Source: CAYXBG01 sp964463145
GTDB lineage: Bacteria; Acidobacteriota; UBA6911; RPQK01; CBDAPI01
NCBI GenBank assembly: GCA_964463145.1
Contig: CAYXBG010000053.1
Span: 1-12,240 of the forward strand
Reading direction: 5' to 3'
DNA length: 12,240 nt
Below, in pieces: positions 5,600-12,240 of the stretch. The position numbers and the translations under genes were made by a program. Under the pieces are notes generated by a model, which was not told the DNA's origin, did no database searches, and saw only the letters and a program-made list of their open reading frames with translations. Position 1 is the stretch's first letter, and each line of letters begins with the position of its first letter.

Positions 5600-6484
5600 C
5601 TAGACCAACCCTCTTTGCTTAATAGAATACTCAGATATCAAAGCGAACCCATCAAGGGTTTCCACAAAGATCTCCTTATCTTGAATATCACTAAGCAATG
5701 AATCTTTGCTTAGCAGGCACTTGTTATCTGGTAAAGCATTAGAAAAATGGACTCGGGTAATATTTAATAAAAATTCATCAAATTCAATGTTCACATTTGG
5801 ATATGGATCTCTAAGAATATTAACCATGCGTTGAAAATAAATAAAATCAGTACTCAAAATTTCTTCTATAGAAATATGGCTATCGGATGGTTTTCTTCTT
5901 TTTGCGATTGATGCATTTTTATTGTCTTGTTTTTTAAATAATAAATTCTCATTTAAATAGTCTGAAATCAGGTCACCAGAAACAACTTTCCCTATATCGG
6001 ACATTCTTTTAAATACTTCCTCAATTGGAGCATCCAGGTTCAATTCTATTTGCCTGTATATAGGCCCGGTGTCAATTCCTGAATTCATTTTAAAAACAGT
6101 TACAGCTGAATCCAAAACACCATCAAAGACTTGATTTTGAATTGGCGAACCGCCTCTATATCCAGGCAATTTGGATGGATGAAGGCAAATACAACTATAG
6201 TTATCCACAATTTCAGACGGAATAATCCATGACCAGCTATAACAAAATACTAACTCTGTATTAGAAGCTTTAAGAACATTAATTAAATCATCTGGTTTTG
6301 TTGGATCAATATAGTGTATTGAGGTTTGACTATCTAAAAATGACAAATCATCTGATGTATCCTCAATACAAATCACATCACTAATGACAAAATCTTTTCT
6401 TTCAATTTGAATTCGATGAATATGTTGAAGAATTTCATAAGCCCAATTCCGATAGTACAAATAAGCTATTTTTTTCTTGGTCAT
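5600..6484 (-). CDS. Formyltransferase-fold enzyme (sugar N-formyltransferase / Fmt-like)
   Basis: A 294-residue cytosolic protein of the formyltetrahydrofolate-dependent transferase fold. Seen: N-terminal beta-alpha half with SWSWIIPSEIV (83-93), the core loop LHPSKLPGYRGGSPIQ (101-116) and SGIDTGPIY (135-143), then a C-terminal region with KRRKPSDSHI (195-204) like the Fmt linker. The fold's catalytic trio is Asn-His-Asp. His102 and Asp138 are present, but the Asn position two before the His is Cys100. The HPSxLPxYRGGSPIQ form is typical of homologues in surface-polysaccharide loci, where they formylate a sugar amine, rather than methionyl-tRNA formyltransferase. The real tRNA enzyme would normally sit beside def, which is absent here. 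The gene is AT-rich like the deacetylase and converges on it. ATG at 6484 has only a weak GAG upstream. Confidence 0.82.
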   Translation of the reverse strand: MTKKKIAYLYYRNWAYEILQHIHRIQIERKDFVISDVICIEDTSDDLSFLDSQTSIHYIDPTKPDDLINVLKASNTELVFCYSWSWIIPSEIVDNYSCICLHPSKLPGYRGGSPIQNQVFDGVLDSAVTVFKMNSGIDTGPIYRQIELNLDAPIEEVFKRMSDIGKVVSGDLISDYLNENLLFKKQDNKNASIAKRRKPSDSHISIEEILSTDFIYFQRMVNILRDPYPNVNIEFDEFLLNITRVHFSNALPDNKCLLSKDSLLSDIQDKEIFVETLDGFALISEYSIKQRGLV

Positions 6485-6619
6485 GGGGTCTCATAGTTCA
6501 AACGAGTTACATACCGCGAATTTCTTCGGGCAATTTCTCATTATATGGCAATAAAATATAAGGCTGCCATAGAGTAAAGTAATAACATTAAAGATATTTC
6601 AAGGAAGGGGTACTTAGCC

Positions 6620-6832
6620 ATGAAGCATGCAAACTGGTTATGCTCGAAATGTGGGCATAGAGAATACGAGGTAGGCGAAATACGAGTAGCCGGAAGTTTT
6701 TGGACTAAAATAGCCAATGTGCAGAATAAAAAATATACTTCTGTGTCTTGTTCAAAATGTTCCTATACCGAGTTTTATAAGGATCAGCCACAGTCACGCC
6801 TTGGGAATATATTTGACTTCTTTGCTAATTAA
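6620..6832 (+). CDS. Small Zn-ribbon protein (predicted nucleic-acid-binding, COG3478/DUF2082-like)
   Basis: A 70-residue protein with two zinc knuckles, CSKC (8-11) and CSKC (44-47), separated by YEVGEIRVAGSF (16-27) and VQNKKYTSVSC (34-44), then YTEFYK (49-54). This arrangement matches the small Zn-ribbon family annotated as predicted nucleic-acid-binding, found widely in bacteria. No cellular role is established that I know of. The start is supported by AAGGAAGGGG at 6601-6610 before ATG 6620. The stop is only 18 bases before the amidohydrolase, so the two are probably co-transcribed, though a functional link is not obvious. Confidence 0.85.
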   Translation: MKHANWLCSKCGHREYEVGEIRVAGSFWTKIANVQNKKYTSVSCSKCSYTEFYKDQPQSRLGNIFDFFAN

Positions 6833-6850
6833 CACGGCCCCATAGAGAAC

Positions 6851-8299
6851 ATGTATTCGATGACAGCAAAACTCATTCCACATGGTCTGATAATTGCGCT
6901 CCTAGCCTTGCTTTCAATTCGCTTTGCCCAATCTCAAAACTTCGACCTGGTGATAAACAACGGTCGTATCATGGATCCGGAATCTGGCCTGGATGATGTG
7001 CAGCATATTGGAATTAGTGTCGGGCGCATCACTTCTGTATCCAAAACAGAACTAGATGGTGAACGAGAAATCAATGCAGCGGGGTTGGTTGTAGCGCCTG
7101 GCTTTGTTGATATCCACGCTCATGGTCAAACGGAAGAAGCTTATCGCCTAATGGTTCAAGATGGAGTGACTTCTGGATTTGAATTAGAGATAGGGACAGC
7201 CTATGTTGCTGAGTGGTACAAGCGAAGAACAGGAGGACAAGTACTGAATTATGGTGTCAGTATTGGTCATATCCCTATCCGCATGATCTTGTTTGACGAC
7301 CCCGGTAGTTATTGGCCCATGGCTGCCGGCGGTAGTGGGCTTGCTGGGCCAAAAACAATGGGTCGCATGGCTGAGATGATGCGACAAGGCATTACCGAAG
7401 GTGCCCTGGCCATTGGATTCGGATTAGCTTATACACCCGCAGCTACGGAAGCTGAATTTGAGGCAATGCTGGATATTGCTACAGAAGCCGGAGCCGCTGC
7501 CCACATTCATACTCGAGGTGGATTAACAGGACTGCAACAAATTCTAGATATCGCAAATAAAGCAGGTACATCACTGCATATCGTTCATGCTAATTCCAGT
7601 GGAGGGTCGAGGCTGAATGAGTTTCTAGGAATCATTCAAAGTGCTCGTGACGCTGGCCAGGATGTAACAACGGAAATGTATCCTTATGAGGCAAGTCATT
7701 CCGACATCGCTTCCGCACTGTTCGATGATTGGGAGAGTTGGGAGGACGATCAGTTCCAACAAAATATGTGGTTAGCCACTGGCGAGCGCCTGACACGAAA
7801 AAGTTTCGCACGCTACCGGAAAACCGGTGGACGCATGATTACATTTAGTCGCACCGAAGAGCAAACTCAAGCCGCACTCAGAAATCCTCTAACAATGATT
7901 GCCAGTGATGGAAGAATCCTCGATGGTAAAGGACATCCGCGCAGTTCAGGCACCTATGCCAAAGTACTCGGCCATTATGTCCGTGAGAAACAGCTTATTA
8001 CTTTAATGGATGCACTAAGACGTATGACAATCGAACCAGCTCGTCGTCTCGAATCTTTTGTGCCAGCAATGCGCAATAAAGGCCGGCTAAGAGTGGGGGC
8101 GGATGCCGATATCACTATATTCGATCCTGAAACAGTGTTGGACCGTTCGACTTACACTGATCCGACCCAACCTTCCCAAGGCATTCAATATGTCTTAGTT
8201 AATGGCGCAGTCGTGCTAGATGAAGGAGTCCTCTATCCAGAAATTAGAGCTGGCATCGCTATTAGAAGCAATACAACGCTTGTAATGACAGAGCAGTAG
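6851..8299 (+). CDS. Secreted amidohydrolase, N-acyl-D-amino-acid deacylase (D-aminoacylase)-like
   Basis: A 482-residue metal-dependent hydrolase of the amidohydrolase superfamily. An N-terminal signal peptide (hydrophobic 12-23, likely cut after AQS, 28) indicates the periplasm. Seen: the cradle strand FDLVINNGRIMDPESG (31-46), metal motif PGFVDIHAHG (83-92; His89, His91), HIHTRGG (218-224), LHIVHANSSGG (242-252; His246), ASDG (351-354; Asp353), GKGHPRSSGTY (359-369) and the closing GADADITIFDP (416-426). This order fits D-aminoacylase-type enzymes (usually 480-500 residues), which cleave N-acyl groups from D-amino acids; the substrate is unproved. Where classical D-aminoacylases have a GNCG metal Cys after GVTT, this protein has GFELEIG (109-115). 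The first ATG (6851) is only 2 bases after GAGA; the ATG at 6860 has better spacing and may be the true start. It converges on a YjiH transporter-like gene 41 bases away. Confidence 0.85.
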   Translation: MYSMTAKLIPHGLIIALLALLSIRFAQSQNFDLVINNGRIMDPESGLDDVQHIGISVGRITSVSKTELDGEREINAAGLVVAPGFVDIHAHGQTEEAYRLMVQDGVTSGFELEIGTAYVAEWYKRRTGGQVLNYGVSIGHIPIRMILFDDPGSYWPMAAGGSGLAGPKTMGRMAEMMRQGITEGALAIGFGLAYTPAATEAEFEAMLDIATEAGAAAHIHTRGGLTGLQQILDIANKAGTSLHIVHANSSGGSRLNEFLGIIQSARDAGQDVTTEMYPYEASHSDIASALFDDWESWEDDQFQQNMWLATGERLTRKSFARYRKTGGRMITFSRTEEQTQAALRNPLTMIASDGRILDGKGHPRSSGTYAKVLGHYVREKQLITLMDALRRMTIEPARRLESFVPAMRNKGRLRVGADADITIFDPETVLDRSTYTDPTQPSQGIQYVLVNGAVVLDEGVLYPEIRAGIAIRSNTTLVMTEQ

Positions 8300-8340
8300 T
8301 AGTTTAAGAGACAAAAATAGGCGGTGCTCTGTTCTAGTGA

Positions 8341-9693
8341 CTAAAGAATTAGATGACCCATTATTATTGCGATCGGTAAAGAGATTATCGTCCGCAATAA
8401 AAATATTTGTACAACGTTTAAGAATCCTAAAGGAATTTTGGATTTAACAATTAACACACCAACTTCAGACATATAAATTAGCTGTGTAACCGATACAGTG
8501 GCTACAACAAAACGTGTCAACTCACTATTAATCTTTACACCTACTAAAGCCGGTAGATACATATCCGTAAAACCCACTAGCATCAGTGGTGCTGCGATGG
8601 GCGCCTCCTCGATTTGAAAAAGATTGAGAATGGGGACGATCGGTGCGCCCAACCAATCAAATACCCGGGTGTATTCCGCTAAAATTAGCGCCATCGTGCC
8701 GAGGCCCATTACTACTGGAATCAAAGATAGCCAGATCTCTGATATATTCCGACCGATACGTTGCAGCAACTCATTTGGAGACGGACTGTTGCTGGCCCGC
8801 TTGAGTGCTTCTGCTGTAGCAGTAAAAATTAAACTGCGATTTTCAGCAAACGACCGATCTGTGGTATCGCTGCCACCATCAATAAATTCATCTTTAATTC
8901 TATTTAACGGAGGCAACTTCGGAGTAATTAAAGCGGCAAAAAATCCAATCACCATTATAGAGAGATAGTAAGGCAGGAATAGGTGTCCTAGACCGATGGA
9001 CTCGATAACTACTAAGGCAAACGAAACCGAAACCACAGAGAAATTAGTGCAAATAACCGCTGCCTCTCTGCCAGTATAAAATCCTCGCTCATATTGTTGT
9101 GTTGTAATAAAAACACCTACTGGACCAGAACCCATCCACGAAGCTAATGCATCAATCGCTGAACGGCCGGGCAGCCTAAACAGCTTGTCAAAAATCCGGC
9201 TCATCAATACACCAACCATTTCCATTAATCCGAAATCGGTCAACAGTGGCAGGAATATCGTTGCGATGCCTAAATAGACCATGGTTATAGGAATTAGATG
9301 ACCCAGTGTCATACCACTAGTCGAACTGTCCAGAAGAAAATCTGGACCTATTTGGAATAGATAAGCTGTGGCTGCAATCGCTCCAAACAAGCGCATGGCG
9401 AACCAAAATGGATGCATGGTCAAATAATCCGAAAGCCAGTAGAGCTTATTTTTGGCTCCGGATTTTGTGGCAAATAATAGAGTCAAGAAAACAGAGCTGA
9501 CAATAAAAATACCTGCTAATTGTGAAAGTTGCGGGCGAAAGTTATCAATGAAAAAATCACCAAAAAAAGCCATTCCGATGGTGAATTGTTCATCAATGAT
9601 TATGGGGGTCAGGAAAAACAACACACCCAGAGAAGAAGGAAACAGAAAACGAATCCAGTTGCACCAAATGGGAGTATTCACCATATCACCCAT
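8341..9693 (-). CDS. yjiH: YjiH-family membrane protein with nucleoside-recognition (Gate) domains
   Basis: A 450-residue polytopic inner-membrane protein with about 9-11 hydrophobic segments (for example 20-33, 58-75, 132-152, 212-232, 240-258, 321-340, 366-385, 396-409, 424-448). The Gate-type segment SGPVGVFITTQQY (189-201) with FYTGREAAVICTNFS (205-219) is characteristic of the YjiH family. A second Gate-like stretch with GFTDMYLPALVGVK (374-387) and MSEVGVLI (408-415) fills the C-terminal half. E. coli has two short proteins, YjiH and YjiG, so this long form probably spans both. The start is supported by GGAG (9703-9706, minus strand) 9 bases before ATG 9693. The family is presumed to transport small organic solutes; the substrate is unknown. 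Its neighbour, a secreted amidohydrolase, suggests an amino-acid or peptide product. Confidence 0.9.
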   Translation of the reverse strand: MGDMVNTPIWCNWIRFLFPSSLGVLFFLTPIIIDEQFTIGMAFFGDFFIDNFRPQLSQLAGIFIVSSVFLTLLFATKSGAKNKLYWLSDYLTMHPFWFAMRLFGAIAATAYLFQIGPDFLLDSSTSGMTLGHLIPITMVYLGIATIFLPLLTDFGLMEMVGVLMSRIFDKLFRLPGRSAIDALASWMGSGPVGVFITTQQYERGFYTGREAAVICTNFSVVSVSFALVVIESIGLGHLFLPYYLSIMVIGFFAALITPKLPPLNRIKDEFIDGGSDTTDRSFAENRSLIFTATAEALKRASNSPSPNELLQRIGRNISEIWLSLIPVVMGLGTMALILAEYTRVFDWLGAPIVPILNLFQIEEAPIAAPLMLVGFTDMYLPALVGVKINSELTRFVVATVSVTQLIYMSEVGVLIVKSKIPLGFLNVVQIFLLRTIISLPIAIIMGHLIL

Positions 9694-9781
9694 GGGTTCT
9701 TACTCCATTACAGGGCCTCTTCAATGCAGCTATTGAGTAAGATTACTATCGGTCAGTTTAACTAGATTACGTGACAAACTA

Positions 9782-10087
9782 CTACTTGCAGAATGCCTCG
9801 AAATTTCTAGCAAAATTTGCGGACACTTCAGAGAGTCCCAAGCCAAGCTCGAAACTCCTTGCTGCTTCTCTCTTTTTTCCAAGATTCCTCTGATTCTCAG
9901 ATGCTTTTAGCAACTCACCCGATTGGTAAAGAAGCAGTCCAGCAGCTTCGCTGATTTTCAAACAATCTTCTCTTTTCCAAGTTTTCTCAGAAACGGGCTT
10001 CGAACTGTTATCTTTACCTTTATGGGAATCAGCATAGCTTAGCCCGGGGGAAACCAGGGCAATTGCAAGCACTAAAAATTTAGTCAT
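9782..10087 (-). CDS. Small secreted protein of unknown function with a cysteine pair
   Basis: A 101-residue protein with a clean signal peptide (Lys3, hydrophobic 4-17, cut after SYA, 19). The mature part of about 82 residues begins with a charged Ser/Lys-rich linker (20-36), then two likely helices, DCLKISEAAGLLLYQSGELL (41-60) and EAARSFELGLGLSEVSANF (74-92). The only mature cysteines are Cys42 and Cys100, which could form a disulfide holding the helical hairpin closed. The start is well supported: AGGAG at 10093-10097 (minus strand), 5 bases before ATG 10087. I do not recognise the family. It lies 88 bases upstream of the YjiH gene on the same strand, so a shared transcript is possible, and it is divergent from the MaoC-like gene. 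Confidence 0.75.
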   Translation of the reverse strand: MTKFLVLAIALVSPGLSYADSHKGKDNSSKPVSEKTWKREDCLKISEAAGLLLYQSGELLKASENQRNLGKKREAARSFELGLGLSEVSANFARNFEAFCK

Positions 10088-10202
10088 TTCCGCTCCTAAT
10101 TGATTTCATTATTTAATTCATCTAATAGTATAGACCAAACAATGGCAGGATTAGTGCGTTTAAAAAACTTAGGACAAGATCTTTTTGCATCTTTGTATCT
10201 CT

Positions 10203-10208
10203 TATAAT
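10203..10208 (+). promoter_or_regulatory. Candidate -10 element for the MaoC-like gene
   Basis: A consensus TATAAT lies 67 bases before the ATG at 10276, in the 188-base spacer between divergent genes. No good -35 hexamer occurs at 16-18 bases; TTGCAT at 10185-10190 is too close, with a 12-base spacer. Treat as a weak prediction. Confidence 0.3.
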
Positions 10209-10275
10209 CAAAGGCCTTCAAAATACATAACTATTGAGTGGTTACAGTAGATACACTTCAAGGAATAGGAATTAG

Positions 10276-11289
10276 ATGACTACAGATAACACTACCAAGA
10301 AACCCTGGAGAGATTTAACTGATCCTCGGCGAGCTGCATATACTGAAAACTTGGAAGCAGGCTTAAAAGATCCTGTATTCGAAAACCTCGAAATACCAGA
10401 AGATTTCGGTCCGATTGTCATCACTGTTGACGATCATAAGATTAAGCGATTCGCCTTTACTCAAGATGATCTAAGCCCCTGGTATCTTGATAAGAGCCCT
10501 TTTAACGGCAAGAGGATTGGACAGTCTTGCTTGCTCGGAAATGACTTATTACAGCTGTTCACACTGAAATATAGTGGCAGCAAAACAGTTGGGTTCCACA
10601 CCGAAGAACAATTGTGGTTTGAGAACCCCGTATTCCTGAACGAGCAGGTCACTTTATCCGGCACTTATGTTGAAGCCTATGAACGGCGTGGACAAGGCTA
10701 TGTTGTCATGGAAGCAAAGGCTATTGGTGAAGATGGACGGACTATCATTCGTCATCGAGGCCTCGAAATCTTGAGAACTGTACCTGGTGTACTTGGTGGC
10801 CGTGGCAGTAGCACGCCCACCAAGAGAGTAACAGGTGAGATTCCAGATGGAGCGACAATCATCGAGGAAATTCTCTCGGACGTTCAAGTCAATGATGTCC
10901 TAGCTTCAGTAGATAAAGTAGTTACTGCAGAACAAACCGCCGTTTTTTCAAGGATTGGTGAATATGTCAGGAATACACATAGCGATTTACTCGTTGCTCG
11001 TCAGGGGAAGCTACGCATGCCGATCGTACAAGGTCAGCAGCAAGTAGGTCTTGTCGGGGAATATTTGACAAAAGCATTCGGAGCCCCTTGGTTTACCAAA
11101 GGTTGGCTTCGTTTGAAGTTCATCAATCCACTTGAGGTTTTCGATCCCATCACACTCACGGCCAAAGTCATTGATATTGAAAAAATCAAAACGAATGAGA
11201 CCAAGGTGGGACTCGAAGTGTGGATACGCAGAGCATCTGACAATAAACTAACAACGGTTGGTTGGGCTTCCTGTGTAATCCCTGATTAG
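10276..11289 (+). CDS. MaoC-like double-hotdog acyl dehydratase/hydratase-type protein
   Basis: A 337-residue cytosolic protein with two tandem hotdog domains. The first (about 45-170) has FTQDDLSPWYLDKSPF (61-76), then GNDLLQLF (88-95) and FHTEEQLWFENPVFLNEQV (107-125). The second (about 205-335) has FSRIGEYVRNTHSD (224-237), MPIVQGQQQ (248-256) and LRLKFINPLEVFDPITL (278-294). The NTHSD plus 'PIVQG' pattern matches the Asp/Asn-x-x-His and 'P-I-hG' signatures of MaoC/R-hydratases, with His235 as catalytic candidate. The first domain lacks a His there and is probably structural or for acyl binding. Such proteins hydrate enoyl-CoA or act on related thioesters; the substrate cannot be told. The start is supported by AGGA at 10267-10270, 5 bases before ATG. 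It stands alone and ends in a terminator. Confidence 0.8.
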   Translation: MTTDNTTKKPWRDLTDPRRAAYTENLEAGLKDPVFENLEIPEDFGPIVITVDDHKIKRFAFTQDDLSPWYLDKSPFNGKRIGQSCLLGNDLLQLFTLKYSGSKTVGFHTEEQLWFENPVFLNEQVTLSGTYVEAYERRGQGYVVMEAKAIGEDGRTIIRHRGLEILRTVPGVLGGRGSSTPTKRVTGEIPDGATIIEEILSDVQVNDVLASVDKVVTAEQTAVFSRIGEYVRNTHSDLLVARQGKLRMPIVQGQQQVGLVGEYLTKAFGAPWFTKGWLRLKFINPLEVFDPITLTAKVIDIEKIKTNETKVGLEVWIRRASDNKLTTVGWASCVIPD

Positions 11290-11291
11290 AC

Positions 11292-11324
11292 AATCCCCCA
11301 TAATCTTAGTGGTGGGATTTCTTC
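11292..11324 (+). terminator. Rho-independent terminator of the MaoC-like gene
   Basis: AATCCC (11292-11297) pairs with GGGATT (11314-11319). The stem extends inward by CC (11298-11299) with GG (11311-11312) around a bulged T, leaving an 11-base loop. TCTTC follows the ATT of the stem. It begins 3 bases after the stop codon. Confidence 0.65.
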
Positions 11325-11343
11325 ACGTTGTTGAAAGAACCTA

Positions 11344-11380
11344 CGCAACTTAATAAACTCCTTTGAAGTCAAAAGTTGCG
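11344..11380 (-). terminator. Inverted repeat after the M20 amidohydrolase gene, possible terminator
   Basis: CGCAACTT (11344-11351) and AAGTTGCG (11373-11380) form a perfect 8-bp stem with a 21-base loop, just past the end of the minus-strand gene at 11392. The loop is long and no T run follows on the minus strand, so the terminator role is uncertain. Confidence 0.35.
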
Positions 11381-11391
11381 AACGGACCCAA

Positions 11392-12240
11392 CTATTCCCC
11401 TTTGCGATCTCTAAGATAATCCGCCGCCAAGCGAGACATTCCATGTACACCTAGTGGTAGAGCACCTTCATCCACATAGAAAAAAGGTGAGTGATTCGGG
11501 ATCGCCTCACTTGAAGGGATATCGCTGGGACGACCACCAATAAAAAAGAAAAATCCTGGTACTCTCTCCTGAAAGAATGAGAAATCCTCCGCCAAACCTA
11601 CTCGATCCGTTAGCATTACTTGATCCTCCCCATAAATTTCCTTAAGGGTTGGTAGCAACTGAGCCGTGAGTGCTGAATCGTTGTAAGTAACCGGCGCCCC
11701 TGAATCAATGTAAGTCGTAGCGGTAGCGCCCTGAGACTCAGCTACTTGCTGCACAATCCGTCTGATTTTTTCGTGTACCTGAGTACGCACTTCAGCATCA
11801 AAAGTCCTAATAGTGCCACTGAGTAACGCCTTCCCTGGCACAATGTTATGGCGTACTCCCGCCTGGAACCGGCCGATAGTTATTACAACAGGATGCTTAA
11901 TAATATCTATCTGGCGACTCACAATCGTTTGTAGGCTATTAATAATCTGCGTACCAACCACAATCGGATCGATGCCACTCCACGGCTGAGCCCCATGTGT
12001 CTGGCTCCCAGTGATTTCGATGTCGAAGCTCTGCGCACTAGCCATGAAACCAAGGGGACGGTAAAGTACGGTACCCACACGAGAGAGCTGCGCAATATGT
12101 AGCCCTATGATCGCGTCTACCTTTGGATTACTCAGCACATCCTCCTCAATCATCATTTTTGCGCCGCCATTTTCACCCATGGGGGGGCCTTCTTCGGCGG
12201 GTTGAAATGCCAGCACAACCTTGCCATCAAAATTGCGCGT
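11392..12240 (-). CDS. M20-family amidohydrolase/metallopeptidase, C-terminal part (cut by window end)
   Basis: Metal-dependent hydrolase of the M20 family (HipO/AbgA-like amidohydrolases that cleave N-acyl amino acids, hippurate-like compounds or dipeptides). The frame is open to the window edge, reading NFDGKVVLAFQPAEEG across the point where a GTG at 12216 might be mistaken for a start. The gene is therefore partial, with about 282 residues seen of a usual 400-450. Visible: QPAEEG with the Glu pair, GLHIAQ with a metal-site His, the dimerisation-domain segment THGAQPWSGIDPI, RHNIVPGKALLSGTIRTFD, AEDFSFF and a C-terminal NHSPFFYVDEGAL with the last metal-site His. The missing N-terminus would show whether it is secreted. 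It converges on the MaoC-like gene. The stop is TAG at 11392-11394. Confidence 0.9.
   Translation of the reverse strand, partial: TRNFDGKVVLAFQPAEEGPPMGENGGAKMMIEEDVLSNPKVDAIIGLHIAQLSRVGTVLYRPLGFMASAQSFDIEITGSQTHGAQPWSGIDPIVVGTQIINSLQTIVSRQIDIIKHPVVITIGRFQAGVRHNIVPGKALLSGTIRTFDAEVRTQVHEKIRRIVQQVAESQGATATTYIDSGAPVTYNDSALTAQLLPTLKEIYGEDQVMLTDRVGLAEDFSFFQERVPGFFFFIGGRPSDIPSSEAIPNHSPFFYVDEGALPLGVHGMSRLAADYLRDRKGE

Noticed and set aside
6620..8299. Zn-ribbon protein plus amidohydrolase as a toxin-antitoxin or defence pair
   Set aside because: Both match ordinary housekeeping-type families, and the amidohydrolase is secreted; close spacing alone is not evidence.

Overview
The window looks like chromosomal DNA of a gammaproteobacterium, probably a free-living marine or aquatic one. 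The basis is family-level only. The uridine kinase and NupC-type transporter resemble gammaproteobacterial proteins, there is a type II glutamine synthetase, and secreted amidohydrolases and a YjiH-family membrane protein point to peptide and amino-acid scavenging. No rRNA, tRNA, CRISPR array, integrase or intact insertion sequence was recognised.

Layout. Bases 1-95 hold the tail of an unidentified gene that runs into a hairpin. A minus-strand operon follows, pairing a uridine kinase (1360-2004) with a NupC/CNT nucleoside transporter (129-1352): nucleoside uptake and trapping by phosphorylation. A 333-base divergent spacer separates it from a secreted protein of unknown function (2338-3066). 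Next is a type II glutamine synthetase (3351-4367) with a cluster of short direct repeats in its leader and a perfect 13-bp hairpin behind it.

Bases 4496-6484 form an AT-rich accessory patch: a NodB-like polysaccharide deacetylase (+) facing a sugar-type formyltransferase (-). Between them lies about 360 bases of more GC-rich sequence holding only broken frames. The two enzymes could together modify an amino sugar, with the acetyl group removed and a formyl group added. This is the best candidate here for an unusual function, but it rests on co-location.

From 6620 on the sequence returns to the more GC-rich composition: a Zn-ribbon protein and a secreted D-aminoacylase-like amidohydrolase (likely co-transcribed), converging on a 450-residue YjiH-family membrane protein (minus). 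An amidohydrolase beside a YjiH protein recalls the E. coli iadA-yjiG-yjiH locus. A small secreted protein (9782-10087), a double-hotdog MaoC-like protein (10276-11289) with a good terminator, and the C-terminal part of an M20 amidohydrolase (11392 to the window edge, minus) complete the window.

Most of the window is ordinary metabolism. I did not find a clear, complete, previously undescribed system. The points most worth checking are the deacetylase/formyltransferase patch with its altered formyltransferase active site, the repeat-rich glutamine synthetase leader, and the amidohydrolase/YjiH pairing.
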